From Magnetospirillum sp. (lineage in GTDB: Bacteria; Pseudomonadota; Alphaproteobacteria; Rhodospirillales; Magnetospirillaceae): DNA of 36,452 nucleotides. Positions 1-10,327 of this stretch are shown here, piece after piece. The notes under the pieces are model-generated. The model worked only from the letters and a program-made list of their open reading frames with translations, was not told where the DNA came from and did not search any database. Each line of letters starts with the position of its first letter. Position 1 is the first letter of the stretch. The stretch covers positions 1 to 36,452 of the forward strand of contig JACRFY010000117.1 of assembly GCA_016212565.1 (NCBI GenBank), written 5' to 3'. The translations under genes and the position numbers were made by a program.

Positions 1-1
1 C

Positions 2-613
2 CGCGCCCGCATCGCCCACGGTATCGCCGCCAGCTTCGTCGCCGCCATGGTCCAGTCCGCCGTCGCCGTCGCCGCCATCGCCATCCTTGCCGGCGCCCTG
101 GCCCTGGCGCCGGCGGCGGTGATGGACAAGGCGGCGTGGCTGGAGGTCGGCTCGTTCGCCATGATCGCCGCGGTGGGGATGGTCATGACCTGGCGCAGCC
201 TGACCGGCCGCAGCGGCTGCGGGCATGCCCACCATCACCCTGGCGCGGGATGCTGCGCCGATCACCACCACCACCACGACGATCCCCGCGGCCTGATGGC
301 CGCCGCCGCCGCGGTCGGCTTCCGCCCCTGTTCGGGCGCGCTTCTGGTGCTGCTGTTCACCTGGGCCAACGGCATCGCCTGGGTCGGCGTCGCCGCCACC
401 TTCGCCATGGGCATCGGCGTCGGGCTGACGGTGTCGGGGATCGGGCTCGGCGCCCTGGGTCTCAACCGCGCCGTCGAGCGCCTGACCGGCGGCTCGCGCT
501 GGGCCGGGCGGCTGTCCTCGGCCCTCGCCCTGGCCGGCGCTCTGGCGGTGACCGTTCTGGGGTTGGCGATGCTGGCCGGCAGTCTGATCGACGGGCCGGC
601 TTTGACGGGGTGA
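2..613 (+). CDS. NicO/RcnA-type nickel/cobalt efflux membrane protein, C-terminal part (5' end outside the window)
   Basis: Open frame continues to the window edge (RARIAHGIAASFVAAMVQS...); hydrophobic segments, His-rich loop HAHHHPGAGCCADHHHHHDD, and GFRPCSGALLVLLF motif typical of this family. Confidence 0.8.
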   Translation, partial: RARIAHGIAASFVAAMVQSAVAVAAIAILAGALALAPAAVMDKAAWLEVGSFAMIAAVGMVMTWRSLTGRSGCGHAHHHPGAGCCADHHHHHDDPRGLMAAAAAVGFRPCSGALLVLLFTWANGIAWVGVAATFAMGIGVGLTVSGIGLGALGLNRAVERLTGGSRWAGRLSSALALAGALAVTVLGLAMLAGSLIDGPALTG

Positions 614-982
614 CTATCCCACCCAGCCATCCCGGCGGGTGAAGACGGCGAGGATGCGCTCGGCGCGGCGCAGCAGGGCCCGGTCCTCGGCGGGGAAGCG
701 GCGCATGAACTCGACCCGGCGTTCCCAGATCTCCAGCATGTCGCGCGGCCGGTCGGGCGCCGCCCGCTCGCCGGTCAGCGCGCCGATGGTGGCGTCGTAG
801 TGAGGATGCAGCTCGCTGGGAAAGCCGGCCATGCGGAACTCGGCCCAGGTCAGGGCGCCGGAGAGATAGAGTTCGTGGACGATCTCGGCAAAGCGCCGCG
901 GCGAGACGGCGCGCAGGTTGTCGCCGGCCGGTGCCGGCAGGGCCAGCACCGGTTCGACGCGGAGCGCCGGCGACACGCCCAT
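614..982 (-). CDS. hypothetical protein (paralog-like to the upstream ORF 987-1325)
   Basis: 122-aa ORF; contains FAEIVHELYLSGALTWAEFRMAGFPSEL; convergent with the NicO gene. Confidence 0.6.
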   Translation of the reverse strand: MGVSPALRVEPVLALPAPAGDNLRAVSPRRFAEIVHELYLSGALTWAEFRMAGFPSELHPHYDATIGALTGERAAPDRPRDMLEIWERRVEFMRRFPAEDRALLRRAERILAVFTRRDGWVG

Positions 983-986
983 GCGC

Positions 987-1325
987 CTAGCCCGTCCGCG
1001 TCGGCGACACCGGCAGCCGCGGCGCCAGGGGCTCGGCCAGGGCGCGGGCCAGTTCGGGCAGCGTGCCGAAGGCCTGCAATTCCTGCAGGGTCAGCGTGCC
1101 TTCGCAGAACAATTCTCGAACCAGCGCCGCCAGTTCCACTGGCGTCGGGTGAGGAGGGTGAGTCGGCGGCGTCAACGGTGGCACGCGGATCGCGACCGGC
1201 GCGGCGGCGCTGTAGGCGAGGACCGCCGTCTCGGTGTTGGTCCAGTCGGGGGCGAAGTCGAAAGTCACGGCGCCCGTCTCCTGTTCAAGGGGTTCTCCCG
1301 CCCCCATGTCAATGGCAAGCGCCAT
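987..1325 (-). CDS. hypothetical protein
   Basis: Internal start MALAIDMGAG preferred over the ORF-track start at 1490; contains LAALVRELFCEGTLTLQELQAFGTLPEL, resembling the 614-982 product. Confidence 0.55.
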   Translation of the reverse strand: MALAIDMGAGEPLEQETGAVTFDFAPDWTNTETAVLAYSAAAPVAIRVPPLTPPTHPPHPTPVELAALVRELFCEGTLTLQELQAFGTLPELARALAEPLAPRLPVSPTRTG

Positions 1326-1525
1326 GCCAGCCTGCGGGGCCAACGTCGCTGCCGTCCACCGCCGCGCCACCCGGCAAGTTCTGCCGGAGAGGAGGCATAA
1401 TCTGCCGGGCGAGGGGCAACATCGACCGGGGGGGACCCTGCACCTCACGGGGGATGCGGCATTGAACCCCTGGTGGCGCGCCGTGTGCAATGTATAATGG
1501 ATCGCTTTTCCCGTGGAGGACTGGG

Positions 1526-2329
1526 ATGATTCGACGTCTGGGCGCAGCGGCCGCCGGAGCCGTGCTTGGTGTCCTGGTCTTCGGCCCGGTCGCGGCCGCT
1601 CCCGCCGATCTGGCGCCGCACCGGGCGGTCTACGACATGCGTCTGGCGACCACCCGATCCGGCAGCGGCATCGTCGGCGCCACCGGCACCATGTCCTACG
1701 AGTTCACCGACAGCTGCGACGGCTGGACGGTCGAGAACCGCATTGCCATCACCTACGCCTATACCGAGGGCGGCGAGGCGATCTCGACCACCGATTTCCT
1801 GACCTGGGAATCCAAGGACGGTCTCAAGTACCGCTTCCGCCTGCGCAACACCCGCGACGGCCAGGTCACCGAGGAGGTCGAGGGCACCGCCGAGCTGAAG
1901 GGCCGCGGCCAGGGCGGCACCGCCCGCTTCACCCGTCCCGAGGTGGTCTCGGTGGCGCTGCCCAAGGGCACGGTGTTTCCCACCGATCACACGGCGCGGC
2001 TGATCGACGCGGCGCAGACCGGGTCGCGCTCGTTCTTCCGCGTCGTCTTCGACGGTTCGGGCACCGAAGGCCCCTACGAGGTCAACGCCCTGATCGGCCG
2101 TCCGCTGGCGCTGCCGGCCAATGGCGGCAATTCCTTGACCGCCGCCCCGGCGTGGCCGATGCGCCTGGCCTTCTTCCCCGTCGCCAGCAAGGATGCGGCG
2201 CCGGATTTCGAGATGGCGCTCGACTACGTCAACAACGGCATCGCCCGCGACATCGTCCAGTCGTTCAAGAATTTCAGCCTCAAGGGCCGGCTCCAGCACG
2301 TCGAATCCCTGCCGCGGCGCGGCTGTTGA
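1526..2329 (+). CDS. EipB-like / DUF1849 cell-envelope integrity protein
   Basis: Signal peptide MIRRLGAAAAGAVLGVLVFGPVAAAPADLAPHRAVYDMRL, then SGSGIVGATGTMSYEFTDSCDGWTVENR typical of the DUF1849/EipB family. Confidence 0.8.
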   Translation: MIRRLGAAAAGAVLGVLVFGPVAAAPADLAPHRAVYDMRLATTRSGSGIVGATGTMSYEFTDSCDGWTVENRIAITYAYTEGGEAISTTDFLTWESKDGLKYRFRLRNTRDGQVTEEVEGTAELKGRGQGGTARFTRPEVVSVALPKGTVFPTDHTARLIDAAQTGSRSFFRVVFDGSGTEGPYEVNALIGRPLALPANGGNSLTAAPAWPMRLAFFPVASKDAAPDFEMALDYVNNGIARDIVQSFKNFSLKGRLQHVESLPRRGC

Positions 2330-2393
2330 CGGCGTCGCGGCGCGGCTGTTGACGCGCATCGCGGCGCGGCTGTTGACGCGCATCGCGGCGCGG
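2313..2393. repeat. ~22-24 bp tandem repeat (about 3.5 copies) spanning the eipB-like stop codon
   Basis: Repeated GCG(CA)TCGCGGCGCGGCTGTTGAC units read directly at 2313-2330, 2332-2353, 2354-2377 and a partial copy from 2378. Confidence 0.85.
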
Positions 2394-2462
2394 CGGCCGG
2401 GAACGGGTGGACAACCGTTGCCGGGGCACCGATACTGTGCCCCCACGCCCGAAGGAGCCGTC

Positions 2463-3557
2463 ATGTCCGCTGCCGAGACCACCCCAGAAGCGGAGATCGC
2501 GCGCCTGTCGGCGATCGTAGCCCAATATCGTACCGAGGCTGCCGCCGATCCCGAGTCGCTGTTTCCGGGACTGGCCGATTCGCTGGTGGCGCTGGGCGCC
2601 CGGCTGGCCGATGTCGGCCGCGGCGAGGAGGCGTTGGCCGCGACCCAGGAGGGCGCCGAGCAGTTCCGCGCCCTGAGCGAAAGCGACCCGGCGACCTTCA
2701 CCGTCCATCTCGCCTCGGCGCTCAACAACCTGTCCAACCGCCTGACCGAGGCCAACCGCGACGGCGAAGCCCGCGGTGCCGGCGATGAGGCGGTGCGGCT
2801 GGCCGAGCGTGCGGTGGTCGACCATCCGGCGCAGGCCCGCTTCGTGTGGGTGTCGTCGCTGATGAACCAGGCCGGGCGGTCGTGGCGGGTGCTCGACAGC
2901 GAGCGGGCCTTGGCCGACATGACCGTTGCCGTCGACGTGTTCCGCGAGGGCGGGGCCGATACCACGCCGTTCCTCAACGTGATGATCGAGGCCCTCCACC
3001 GCAACGCGATGGCCTTGACCGAGGCGCAGATGTGGCCGGAGGCGGTGGCCATCCGCCGCCTGACCGGCAGGTGCTTCCCGCCGCCGGTCCCGGCCGCGGT
3101 CCATCACCTCGAAGCCCTGACCCTGGAGCAGGCGGCCTTCGCCGCCAGCCGCGATGGCCGGCCCGGCGATTCGTTGCCCCTGGCCGAGGAGGCGGCGCAG
3201 ATCGCCGCCAGCATCGCCGCCGCCGAGCCCGACGAATACCGCCTGTTCCACGCCCAGACCCTGGGCAGCCTGGCCAGCCGCCAGTACGAAGCGCAGGCGA
3301 TGTCCGAGGCGATGGAATCGGCGATCCAGGCGATCCAGCTTTTCCAGGACGTGGCCCAGACCGACGCCGCGGCGGCGGTGGTGCCGCTGGCGATGACGCT
3401 GGAGACCTTTGCCGCCATCCTCACCGCGCTGGGCCATGGCGAACAGGCCGACGCGGTGCGCACCCAGCGCGACCAGTTGCTGGCCGCGGCCGACGAACTG
3501 GAAAGCGCCCAGGGCGGCAATGGCGGCGGCTGCGGCGGCGGTTGCAGCTGCGGCTGA
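2463..3557 (+). CDS. TPR-like helical repeat protein with Gly/Cys-rich C-terminal tail
   Basis: Start ATGTCCGCTGCCGAG with upstream GAAGGAG; alpha-helical Ala/Leu-rich repeats; C-terminus GGNGGGCGGGCSCG. Confidence 0.7.
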   Translation: MSAAETTPEAEIARLSAIVAQYRTEAAADPESLFPGLADSLVALGARLADVGRGEEALAATQEGAEQFRALSESDPATFTVHLASALNNLSNRLTEANRDGEARGAGDEAVRLAERAVVDHPAQARFVWVSSLMNQAGRSWRVLDSERALADMTVAVDVFREGGADTTPFLNVMIEALHRNAMALTEAQMWPEAVAIRRLTGRCFPPPVPAAVHHLEALTLEQAAFAASRDGRPGDSLPLAEEAAQIAASIAAAEPDEYRLFHAQTLGSLASRQYEAQAMSEAMESAIQAIQLFQDVAQTDAAAAVVPLAMTLETFAAILTALGHGEQADAVRTQRDQLLAAADELESAQGGNGGGCGGGCSCG

Positions 3558-3559
3558 AC

Positions 3560-4465
3560 CTACGGCCACAGCCACGCCGCACCGCGGACACCCGACGAAT
3601 CGCCGTGGACCGGGGGGACCAGTCGGGTGTCGACGGTGTCGGAGAAGACGTAGCGTCCCCACAGGCGCGGCACCGTCTCGTAGAGCGCCGCGATGCGGCT
3701 CAGTCCGCCGCCCAGCACCACCACCTGCGGGTCGAGGACGTTGAGCACCGTCGCCAGCGCCCGCGCCAGCCGCTCCTGATAGCGTGCCAGGGCGGCCACC
3801 GCCGGCGGATCGCCGGATTCGGCCAGGGCGGCCACTTCGGCACCGCTCAACCCGCCACCGTGGTCGCGGGCCAGGGCCGGGCCGGACAGGAAGGTCTCGA
3901 TGCAGCCGGACTTGCCGCAATAGCAGGGGGGGCCGGGCCGTTCGTCGTCGGTCGGCCCGGGGAGGGGATTGTGGCCCCACTCACCGGCGATGGCGTTGGG
4001 GCCGGCGAGCAGGCGGCCATGGACGACGATACCGCCGCCGACCCCGGTGCCGAGGATGACGCCGAAGAGCGTCGCCGCGCCCGCTCCGGCGCCGTCGCTG
4101 GCCTCGGAGAGGGCGAAGCAGTCGGCGTCGTTGGCCAGCCGCACCGGCCGGCCCAGCGCTTCGGCGAGATCGCGGTCGAACGGCTTGCCGATCAACCAGG
4201 TGGAATTGGCGTTCTTGATCAGGCCGCTGCGGGGACTGACGGTGCCGGGAATGCCGATTCCCACGCTCCCGGCAGCCCCCAGCTCCGCCTCCAGTGCCTC
4301 GACCAGCCCCTTGACGGTGGCCACGGTGCCGTCGTAGCTGCCCCGCGCGGTGGCGACGCGGCGGCGGGCCAGTTCCCGGCCGCCGAGGCGATCCAAGGCG
4401 ATGGCCTCGGTCTTGGTGCCGCCGAGATCGATGCCGAGGCGAAGGGCAAGAGGCGTGGGCGACAT
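3560..4465 (-). CDS. ROK family sugar kinase (fructokinase/glucokinase-like)
   Basis: LGIDLGGTKTEAIAL phosphate motif, GTGVGGGIVVHGRLLAGPNAIAGEWGHNPLP, CYCGKSGCIETFLSGP zinc-binding ROK motif. Confidence 0.9.
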   Translation of the reverse strand: MSPTPLALRLGIDLGGTKTEAIALDRLGGRELARRRVATARGSYDGTVATVKGLVEALEAELGAAGSVGIGIPGTVSPRSGLIKNANSTWLIGKPFDRDLAEALGRPVRLANDADCFALSEASDGAGAGAATLFGVILGTGVGGGIVVHGRLLAGPNAIAGEWGHNPLPGPTDDERPGPPCYCGKSGCIETFLSGPALARDHGGGLSGAEVAALAESGDPPAVAALARYQERLARALATVLNVLDPQVVVLGGGLSRIAALYETVPRLWGRYVFSDTVDTRLVPPVHGDSSGVRGAAWLWP

Positions 4466-4602
4466 CCGAAACCTGCACTCCAATGCGCACTATTCAACGG
4501 ATATGATACTTCCGTATCTCCGGCCTATGGTGACCTATCGCCTTCCGCAGGGCCGGTCTACCATGATGGTGGGAATGGGTTCGCGTCCGGCGGAGATCGA
4601 CG

Positions 4603-4848
4603 ATGCTGTCATGCCTGACGGTTCTGGGACGAGCGGCAAGCGCATTCCACAACGGCGACGGTGCCGAGGGGCGCCGGATGCTGGGAGCCATCGCCGCCTG
4701 CCCGTTCCGTGAAACCTGCTCGGCCCGTCCGGTCTGCACCACCGCCGCCCGTGGAATCACGCAGGCGTTGCGGGCGGAAATGAAGCGGTTGTCGGCGATG
4801 CCGCCGGTGGTCGACAAGCCGACCGTTCCGGTTCTGCCGGCGGAATAG
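4603..4848 (+). CDS. small hypothetical protein
   Basis: 81-aa ORF, divergent from the ROK gene; no recognisable domain. Confidence 0.4.
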   Translation: MLSCLTVLGRAASAFHNGDGAEGRRMLGAIAACPFRETCSARPVCTTAARGITQALRAEMKRLSAMPPVVDKPTVPVLPAE

Positions 4849-4860
4849 ACCGCGCCGGCG

Positions 4861-5508
4861 TCAGGGCGCCGGGTTGACCAGTGCCCCGGTCGGCCCGGGG
4901 GCATCGACCACCACGCGTTCGCCGTCCATCCGCACCCGGCCTTCGGCCAACAGCCGCAACGCCAGCGGATAGATGCGATGCTCCTGTTCGAGAACGCGGG
5001 CGGCCAGGGTGTCTTCGTCGTCGCCCGGCAGCACCGGAACCGCCGCCTGGACGAGGATCGGGCCGTCGTCGAGTTCGGGCGTCACCAGATGAACGGTGCA
5101 GCCGTGCAGCTTGACCCCTGCCTCCAGGGCTCGGCGATGGGTGTGCAGGCCCTTGAAGGCCGGCAGCAGCGCCGGATGGACGTTGATCAGCCGCCCCGCC
5201 CACTTGGCGGCGAAGGCCGGGGACAGCAGGCGCATGAAGCCGGCCAGGCAGACGATGTCGATGCCGGCATTGGTGAGAATGGCGTCGACGGCCGCGTCGA
5301 AGGCTTCCCGCGAGGGAAAGTCCCGGTGCGGCAGCGACAGCGCCGGCACCCCGGCCTTTTCCGCCCGCTCCAGGGCATAGACCCCGGGAACATTGGAGAG
5401 CACCAGGGCGATTTCCGCCGGGTACGCATGGTCGGCGGCGGCGTCGAGCAGCGCCTGGAGGTTGCTGCCTCGTCCCGACACCAGAACGCAGACGCGCCGT
5501 CTCGTCAT
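4861..5508 (-). CDS. purN: phosphoribosylglycinamide formyltransferase
   Basis: MTRRRVCVLVSGRGSNLQALLDA..., LAGFMRLLSPAFAAKW, INVHPALLPAFKGLHTHRRALEAGVKLHGCTVHLVTPELDDGPI. Confidence 0.95.
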   Translation of the reverse strand: MTRRRVCVLVSGRGSNLQALLDAAADHAYPAEIALVLSNVPGVYALERAEKAGVPALSLPHRDFPSREAFDAAVDAILTNAGIDIVCLAGFMRLLSPAFAAKWAGRLINVHPALLPAFKGLHTHRRALEAGVKLHGCTVHLVTPELDDGPILVQAAVPVLPGDDEDTLAARVLEQEHRIYPLALRLLAEGRVRMDGERVVVDAPGPTGALVNPAP

Positions 5509-5510
5509 CG

Positions 5511-6626
<1,116 letters not shown>

Positions 6627-6683
6627 TTTTCGGTTGGCCGCACCTCCGGGTCGCCGAAGATACTCCAACCTCGACGGTTTGCA

Positions 6684-7766
6684 ATGCCTTCTCTCAGCCG
6701 CATCGTCCTCGCGCTGGCGCTGTTCGCAGCCCTGCTGCTCCCCCCGCCGGCGCGCGCCCAGAGCGCGGTCGACGCCTTCCAGGTCAAGGGCATCGACGTC
6801 GACGTCACCGCCGCCAACGTTTCCGCGGCCAAGGAACAGGCGATCGCCGACGGGCAGCGCCAGGCCTTCCGTATCCTGCTCGAGCGCATCACCGTCGCCT
6901 CGGATCACGGCCGTCTGCCCAAGGTCGACGGCACCCAGTACGTGCGCGACTTCGCCATCGACCAGGAGCGGTCGTCGAGCGTGCGCTACATCGCCGCGCT
7001 GTCGGTGCGTTTCAATGCCGCGGCGGTGAAGAAGCTGCTGCGCGACGCCGGCATTTCCTATGCCGAGGTGCGCGCCCGCACGGTGGTGATGGTCCCGGTG
7101 CTCAAGATCGCCGGCCGCGCCCTGTTGTGGGACGATCCCAACCCGTGGCGTGCGGCATGGACCGCCCAGTCGGGCAACGGGCTGGTGCCGCTGACCGTGC
7201 CTTCCGGCGAGCTGGCCGACGTCCAGGCCATCACCGCCGAGCAGGCGCTGGCCGGCGACAGCCAGCACCTGCAGATGCTGGGGGCCCGTTTCCGCACCGG
7301 CGAGGTGATGGTGGCCACCGGCACCCTGACCAACGAGGGCCGCCGCCTGGAGGTCTCGCTGTCCGCCACCGCCGGGGCGCCGAAGCCGTTTGATTCGGTG
7401 GCTTACGCCGCCACCGAGGGCGAGACCGCCGATGCCCTGATGGCGCGGGCGGTGCGCGACGTCGCCCGCGCCATCGACACCGTCTACAAGCAGCCCAACA
7501 TGCTGCATTTCGACCGCTCGGCGACCCTGTCGGCGCTGGCGCCGCTGTCCGGCCTCGACGACTGGCTGGCGGTGCGCGAGCGCCTGGGCCGGGTTTCCCA
7601 GGTGCGCGGCTACGAGGTGGTGTCGCTGTCCAGGGCCGAGGCCGCCCTGGTGCTGCATGTGGTCGGCGATCCCGAGGAGGTGAGGGCGGCGCTCGGTCGC
7701 GCCGGTCTGGGGCTGGAGTGGAGCGACGGCTATTGGACCATGCGGCCGGCGGCCGCCCAACGGTGA
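6684..7766 (+). CDS. DUF2066 domain-containing exported protein
   Basis: Signal peptide [47 protein letters not shown] characteristic of DUF2066. Confidence 0.8.
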   Translation: MPSLSRIVLALALFAALLLPPPARAQSAVDAFQVKGIDVDVTAANVSAAKEQAIADGQRQAFRILLERITVASDHGRLPKVDGTQYVRDFAIDQERSSSVRYIAALSVRFNAAAVKKLLRDAGISYAEVRARTVVMVPVLKIAGRALLWDDPNPWRAAWTAQSGNGLVPLTVPSGELADVQAITAEQALAGDSQHLQMLGARFRTGEVMVATGTLTNEGRRLEVSLSATAGAPKPFDSVAYAATEGETADALMARAVRDVARAIDTVYKQPNMLHFDRSATLSALAPLSGLDDWLAVRERLGRVSQVRGYEVVSLSRAEAALVLHVVGDPEEVRAALGRAGLGLEWSDGYWTMRPAAAQR

Positions 7767-7770
7767 GCGA

Positions 7771-8319
7771 TTGCGCCATCTCCCCAACATTCTGACCCTG
7801 TTGCGCCTGGCGGCGGTCCCGGTGACGGTGTGGCTGATGGCGATGGACGAGATGGTGGGAGCCTTCTGGCTGTTCGTCGCCGCCGGCATCACCGATGGGC
7901 TCGACGGCGCCATCGCCCGCCTGTTCGACGCCCGCACCCGCCTCGGCGCGGTGCTCGACCCGCTGGCCGACAAGGTGCTGCTGGTCGGCATCTTCGTGAC
8001 GCTGGGCGTGGGCGGCCAGCTGCCGCTGTGGCTGGTGGTGCTGGTGGTGCTGCGCGACGTGGTGATCGTGCTGTACGCCCTGGTCTACCTGCTGGCCGGC
8101 GGCGCCACCGGCACGCCGCTGCTGATCTCGAAGATCAACACCGCCGCCCAGATCGTCCTGGCGGCCGCGGTGCTGGCGCGGCTGGGGCCGGGCTGGGGCG
8201 GCGAGACGCTGACCGAGGCGCTGGTCACCGTGGTCGCCGCCACCACCATCGCCTCCGCCGCCGCCTATCTGGTCGCCGCCAGCCGCTCGATTCCCGCCAC
8301 CGACGCGGGAGGGAGTTGA
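7771..8319 (+). CDS. CDP-alcohol phosphatidyltransferase family protein (PgsA-like)
   Basis: TTG start; CDP-OH-P motif [27 protein letters not shown]; multiple TM helices. Confidence 0.9.
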   Translation: MRHLPNILTLLRLAAVPVTVWLMAMDEMVGAFWLFVAAGITDGLDGAIARLFDARTRLGAVLDPLADKVLLVGIFVTLGVGGQLPLWLVVLVVLRDVVIVLYALVYLLAGGATGTPLLISKINTAAQIVLAAAVLARLGPGWGGETLTEALVTVVAATTIASAAAYLVAASRSIPATDAGGS

Positions 8320-8388
8320 CCGCGGCGGGGAATCGTGATCAGTCATGGACTAGGCCCTCGCTTGCGAGGATGCGTGGTCTCCGGGTTT

Positions 8389-8415
8389 CGTCATCCCCGC
8401 GAAGGCGGGGATCCA
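8389..8415. repeat. REP-like repeat, left arm of inverted pair
   Basis: CGTCATCCCCGCGAAGGCGGGGATCCA; exact reverse complement of 8467-8493. Confidence 0.9.
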
Positions 8416-8466
8416 CGGGGCGGCACGGGCGATGGACGATGTCCGGCATCTCCTTTGTCCGCGGCA

Positions 8467-8493
8467 TGGATCCCCGCCTTCGCGGGGATGACG
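8467..8493. repeat. REP-like repeat, right arm of inverted pair
   Basis: TGGATCCCCGCCTTCGCGGGGATGACG; exact reverse complement of 8389-8415. Confidence 0.9.
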
Positions 8494-8546
8494 GAGACGC
8501 GGTGTCCGGCATCCGCGAGCGGGCTTTTTCGACGGAGACCGTTCGG

Positions 8547-9605
8547 ATGACCTCGGCGCAACGCTTCCGCTTCTGGGCCATCGGATTGGCCGCGTTCCTG
8601 GTCACGCTGTACGTGCTGCGCGGCATGCTGCTGCCGTTCGTCGCCGGCATGGCCATCGCCTACTTCCTCGACCCCCTGGCCGACCGCCTGGAGCGGGTCG
8701 GGCTGTCGCGGATGGCGGCGACGGCGTTGATCACCGGGGTCTTCTTTTCGCTCGGCGTGCTGCTGGTGGTGCTGCTGGTGCCGGTGATCGAGGAGCAGGT
8801 GCTGGCCTTCGTCCACCGCGTGCCCGATTACGTCGATTCGCTGTCCCAGCGCCTGGAGCCCTACATCCGCGACATCAAGCGCCGGCTGTCGCCGCGCGAC
8901 ATCGAGCGCCTGCGTTCGTCGGTGGGCGAGTATGCCGGCACCGCCGCCGCCTGGGTGTTGCAGGTGGCCAAGAGCGTGCTGACCGGCGGCTTCGCCATCG
9001 TCAACGTGGTGATGCTGCTGTTCATCACGCCGGTGGTCACCTTCTACCTGCTGCGCGATTGGGATTGCATGGTGGCCAAGGTCGACCATTGGCTGCCGCG
9101 CGACCATGCCGATACCATCCGCACCCAGTTGAAGGAGATCAACCGCACCCTGTCCGGCTTCATCCGCGGCCAGGCGCTGGTGTGCCTGTTCCTCGCCACC
9201 TTCTACGGCCTGGGGCTGACGCTGGTGGGTATCGACCTCGGCCTGGTGATCGGCCTGGCCTCGGGCGCCCTGTCCTTCGTCCCCTATCTCGGCACCCTGT
9301 CGGGACTGGTGGTGTCGGTGGCGGTGGGCATCGCCCAGGATCCCGACCTGACCCTGCCGGCGCTGGCCGCCGGGGTGTTCGTGGTCGGCAACGTCATCGA
9401 GGGCAATTTCCTCACCCCCAAGCTGGTCGGCGACAAGGTCGGCCTGCACCCGGTCTGGGTGATGTTCGCCCTGCTGGCCGGCGGAGCTCTGTTCGGCTTC
9501 GTCGGCCTGATCGTCGCCGTGCCGGTGGCGGCGGTGATCGGCGTCCTGGCCCGCTTCGCCCTGGTCCGCTATCTCCAGAGCCCCCTCTACCGGGGTCACG
9601 AGTGA
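8547..9605 (+). CDS. AI-2E family transporter / PerM-like permease
   Basis: MTSAQRFRFWAIGLAAFLVTLYVLRGMLLPFVAGMAIAYFLDPLADRLER..., FVPYLGTLSGL, GNFLTPKLVGDKVGLHPVWVMFALLAGG. Confidence 0.92.
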   Translation: MTSAQRFRFWAIGLAAFLVTLYVLRGMLLPFVAGMAIAYFLDPLADRLERVGLSRMAATALITGVFFSLGVLLVVLLVPVIEEQVLAFVHRVPDYVDSLSQRLEPYIRDIKRRLSPRDIERLRSSVGEYAGTAAAWVLQVAKSVLTGGFAIVNVVMLLFITPVVTFYLLRDWDCMVAKVDHWLPRDHADTIRTQLKEINRTLSGFIRGQALVCLFLATFYGLGLTLVGIDLGLVIGLASGALSFVPYLGTLSGLVVSVAVGIAQDPDLTLPALAAGVFVVGNVIEGNFLTPKLVGDKVGLHPVWVMFALLAGGALFGFVGLIVAVPVAAVIGVLARFALVRYLQSPLYRGHE

Positions 9606-10327
9606 CCCAGCTCCCCCTCAGCCTCGGCCACCGCCCGGCGCTGGCCGACGAGGACTTCCTGGTCGCCCCCGGCAATGCCGAGGCCCATGCCTGGCTGGCG
9701 CGCTGGCCCGACTGGCCGGGACCCGGCCTGGTGCTGTTCGGCCCCCAGGGCTGCGGCAAGAGCCACCTGCTGGCCGCCTTCGCCGCCCGCCGCGGCACGG
9801 CGGTCGTATCCGCGGCGTCGCTGGACACGGCGACGGTGCCGGAGTTGCTCGGCGGCCGGATGGTGGTGGTGATCGACGACCTGAACTCGCTGCGCGACGA
9901 GGCGGCGCTGTTCCACCTCTACAATCTGGTCCGCGAGGCCGGCCGCCACCTGTTGCTGGCTTCGCGCGAGCCGCCGGCGCGCCTGCCGATCCGCCTGCCC
10001 GATCTGCGCTCGCGGCTCAACGCCCTGCCGGCGGTGGGCATCGGCGCTCCCGACGACGCGCTGCTGGCGGCGGTGATGGTGAAGTTGTTCGCCGACCGTC
10101 AGGTGGCGGTGGGCGAGGAGGTGGTGGCCTATCTGCTCGGCCGCATCGAGCGCAGCTTCGCCGCCGTCGGCGAGGCCGTCGACGCCCTCGACCGCGCCGC
10201 CCTGGCCGGCAAGCGGGCGATCACCGTGCCCTTGGCACGCACGATCACCGTGCCCTTGGCCCGTGCGGTGATGGAGGAGGGGGCTACTCGTAGGGCGGAC
10301 AGTGCCAGCCCTTCGGCGACAGGGTGA
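9602..10327 (+). CDS. DnaA-related regulatory inactivator (Hda/HdaA-like)
   Basis: GTG start overlapping the permease stop; QLPLSLGHRPALADEDFLVAPGNAEAHAWL, LFGPQGCGKSHLLAAF Walker A, ALFHLYNLVREAGRHLLLASREPP, C-terminal KRAITVPLAR. Confidence 0.85.
   Translation: MTQLPLSLGHRPALADEDFLVAPGNAEAHAWLARWPDWPGPGLVLFGPQGCGKSHLLAAFAARRGTAVVSAASLDTATVPELLGGRMVVVIDDLNSLRDEAALFHLYNLVREAGRHLLLASREPPARLPIRLPDLRSRLNALPAVGIGAPDDALLAAVMVKLFADRQVAVGEEVVAYLLGRIERSFAAVGEAVDALDRAALAGKRAITVPLARTITVPLARAVMEEGATRRADSASPSATG
10220..10267. repeat. in-frame 24-bp tandem duplication within the Hda-like CDS
   Basis: ATCACCGTGCCCTTGGCACGCACG then ATCACCGTGCCCTTGGCCCGTGCG (21/24 identical), encoding ITVPLART/ITVPLARA. 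Confidence 0.9.

Noticed and set aside
220-285. His-rich stretch HAHHHPGAGCCADHHHHHDD considered as unusual
   Set aside because: Such metal-binding His-rich loops are common in NicO/RcnA-type metal exporters
2313-2393. Direct repeats considered as a CRISPR array
   Set aside because: Units are contiguous with no unique spacers, only ~3.5 copies, and no cas genes
1445-3052. 535-aa minus-strand ORF
   Set aside because: Antisense to the EipB-like and TPR-like genes with low-complexity translation
2280-3980. 566-aa minus-strand ORF across the TPR-like gene
   Set aside because: Shadow ORF with repetitive Arg/Gly/Ala composition, overlaps two supported genes
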